A stretch of DNA of 8,060 nt from Ilumatobacteraceae bacterium (lineage in GTDB: Bacteria > Actinomycetota > Acidimicrobiia > Acidimicrobiales > Ilumatobacteraceae). The stretch covers positions 1 through 8,060 of the forward strand of contig JALRGJ010000041.1 of assembly GCA_023253435.1 (NCBI GenBank), written 5' to 3'. Under the pieces are notes generated by a model that saw only the letters and a program-made list of their open reading frames with translations, made no database searches and was not told where the DNA came from. Position numbers and translations under genes: made by a program. Of the stretch, positions 7,180 to 8,060 are shown one piece after another; position 1 is the stretch's first letter, and every line of letters starts with the position of its first letter.

Positions 7180-8060
7180 CCCAAACTCCAGGCACCTTAA
7201 GTGCACGTGAAGCATTAAGTGCAAGAGGTATTCGGCCTCTCTTGTTGAGCAGTTTTGTTCTCACAACTGGCGTGATGCTGCAGGCGGCTGCGCTAGGAAA
7301 GCACATATTTGATATCACCGAATCAGAACTAGACATTGGTTGGCTCGGTCTCGCAGAATTTTTACCCGCAGCACTTTTGGTGTTGATTACCGGGACGGTT
7401 GCGGACAGGTTGAACAGAAAGCGTGTGTCGTTGGTGGCGCAAGCCGGTGAACTTGTGTCTTCCATTTTGTTGATGATGTATTCACTCACAGACCCAACGT
7501 CTGCAGCACCTATGTTTGCCATTGCATTGTTGTTTGGAGCTTCTCGTGCTTTTTTGGCACCCGCATTACGGCCGATTGCAGCCATGATTGCGCCAGAAGG
7601 TGGTTTGCCAAGAGTGATTGCTTTTTACAGCGCAACGTGGACCGGTGCGGCCATTCTTGGGCCAGCAATCAGCGGATTCTTATACGCAATTGATCCCGCT
7701 GTTGCTTACGCATCCGCAGCAGTACTGATAGGCGGAGGAATGTTCTTTCTCTCATTAGTCACAATGCCTCCCGTCGTCGAGCCCGTTGTTCCTCAAGAAC
7801 GTCCAACGCTGCGCGACGCCGTTGAAGGCCTTGTGTTTATTCGGCGGACACCTGTGTTGCTAGCTGCGATTTCTCTCGACCTCTTTGCAGTGCTATTTGG
7901 AGGAGCGGTTGCACTTCTTCCGGTCATTGCAGAAGAACAATTACAGGTGGGAGATGTTGCCTACGGATGGCTTCGTGCTGCGGGCGGAATCGGCGCAGCG
8001 GTGATGGCAATCTTTCTCGCTTTCCGGCCTGTTCGCCGTCATGTAGGACGTGTTCTGCTA
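7176..8060 (+). CDS. MFS transporter, EntS/MFS_3-like exporter, 3' end beyond the window
   Basis: This is a membrane transporter of the major facilitator superfamily; the MFS_3 group includes the enterobactin exporter EntS and assorted drug or metabolite exporters. The 295 visible residues contain about eight hydrophobic spans, near 20-40, 57-75, 86-103, 111-128, 147-171, 176-196, 227-252 and 263-284. The motif A loop is ITGTVADRLNRKRV (71-84), between spans 2 and 3. A hydrophilic central loop at about 198-225 (ERPTLRDAVEGLVFIRRTP) has the sequence style of this group between spans 6 and 7. Family members have about 12 spans and 400-430 residues, so a little over 100 residues are missing to the right. 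The ATG overlaps the SDR stop as ATGA, and no strong Shine-Dalgarno precedes it, which points to translational coupling. There is no siderophore gene in view, so siderophore export cannot be claimed. Confidence 0.88.
   Translation, partial: MTQTPGTLSAREALSARGIRPLLLSSFVLTTGVMLQAAALGKHIFDITESELDIGWLGLAEFLPAALLVLITGTVADRLNRKRVSLVAQAGELVSSILLMMYSLTDPTSAAPMFAIALLFGASRAFLAPALRPIAAMIAPEGGLPRVIAFYSATWTGAAILGPAISGFLYAIDPAVAYASAAVLIGGGMFFLSLVTMPPVVEPVVPQERPTLRDAVEGLVFIRRTPVLLAAISLDLFAVLFGGAVALLPVIAEEQLQVGDVAYGWLRAAGGIGAAVMAIFLAFRPVRRHVGRVLL

Noticed and set aside
7151..7585. Minus-strand open frame of 144 codons opposite the MFS gene
   Set aside because: It is antisense to a clear MFS coding sequence with motif A and membrane spans, and it has no recognisable features of its own.

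Overview
The window looks like an ordinary chromosomal stretch from a member of the Actinomycetota with moderate GC (about half by eye). An Acidimicrobiia/Ilumatobacter-like or freshwater actinobacterial lineage is my best guess. This rests on four things: an actinobacterial-style MetH, a PduO-type cobalamin adenosyltransferase with the GDDGTTGLFYGGRV signature, a luciferase-like F420-type oxidoreductase, and start codons that sit 6-7 bases after a TAGNNT -10 element with no Shine-Dalgarno, as expected of leaderless actinobacterial mRNAs. The lineage is an inference; there is no rRNA or other marker gene here.

Layout from left to right. Positions 1-3331 (minus strand) hold cobalamin-dependent methionine synthase metH. 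It is open without a stop for 1110 codons and runs off the left edge inside its last (AdoMet-binding reactivation) domain. A 54-bp divergent gap (3332-3385) separates it from a plus-strand PduO-type ATP:cob(I)alamin adenosyltransferase (3386-3931). After 43 bp comes an M17 leucyl aminopeptidase, pepA (3975-5441, plus). Only 16 bp further on, the tail of a convergent minus-strand LLM-class (bacterial luciferase-like, probably F420-dependent) oxidoreductase begins (5458-6372). That gene shares a 36-bp divergent gap with a plus-strand two-gene unit: an SDR-family NAD(P)-dependent oxidoreductase (6409-7179) overlapping by ATGA an MFS exporter of the EntS/MFS_3 type (7176 to the right edge, partial).

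How the genes fit together. metH and the adenosyltransferase form a small B12-handling module: one enzyme uses methylcobalamin, the other makes adenosylcobalamin, and both are transcribed from one short control region. pepA is a housekeeping peptide-recycling enzyme with its own apparent promoter. The LLM oxidoreductase, SDR and MFS genes may be a small redox/export locus, but no substrate can be read from the sequence. There is no gene-free stretch over 60 bp, and I see no RNA gene, mobile element, CRISPR array, phage gene or convincing factor-independent terminator. I found no strong candidate for a new biological system. The points of interest are the compact divergent control regions, small inverted repeats placed on predicted promoter elements, and the repeated leaderless-promoter architecture.
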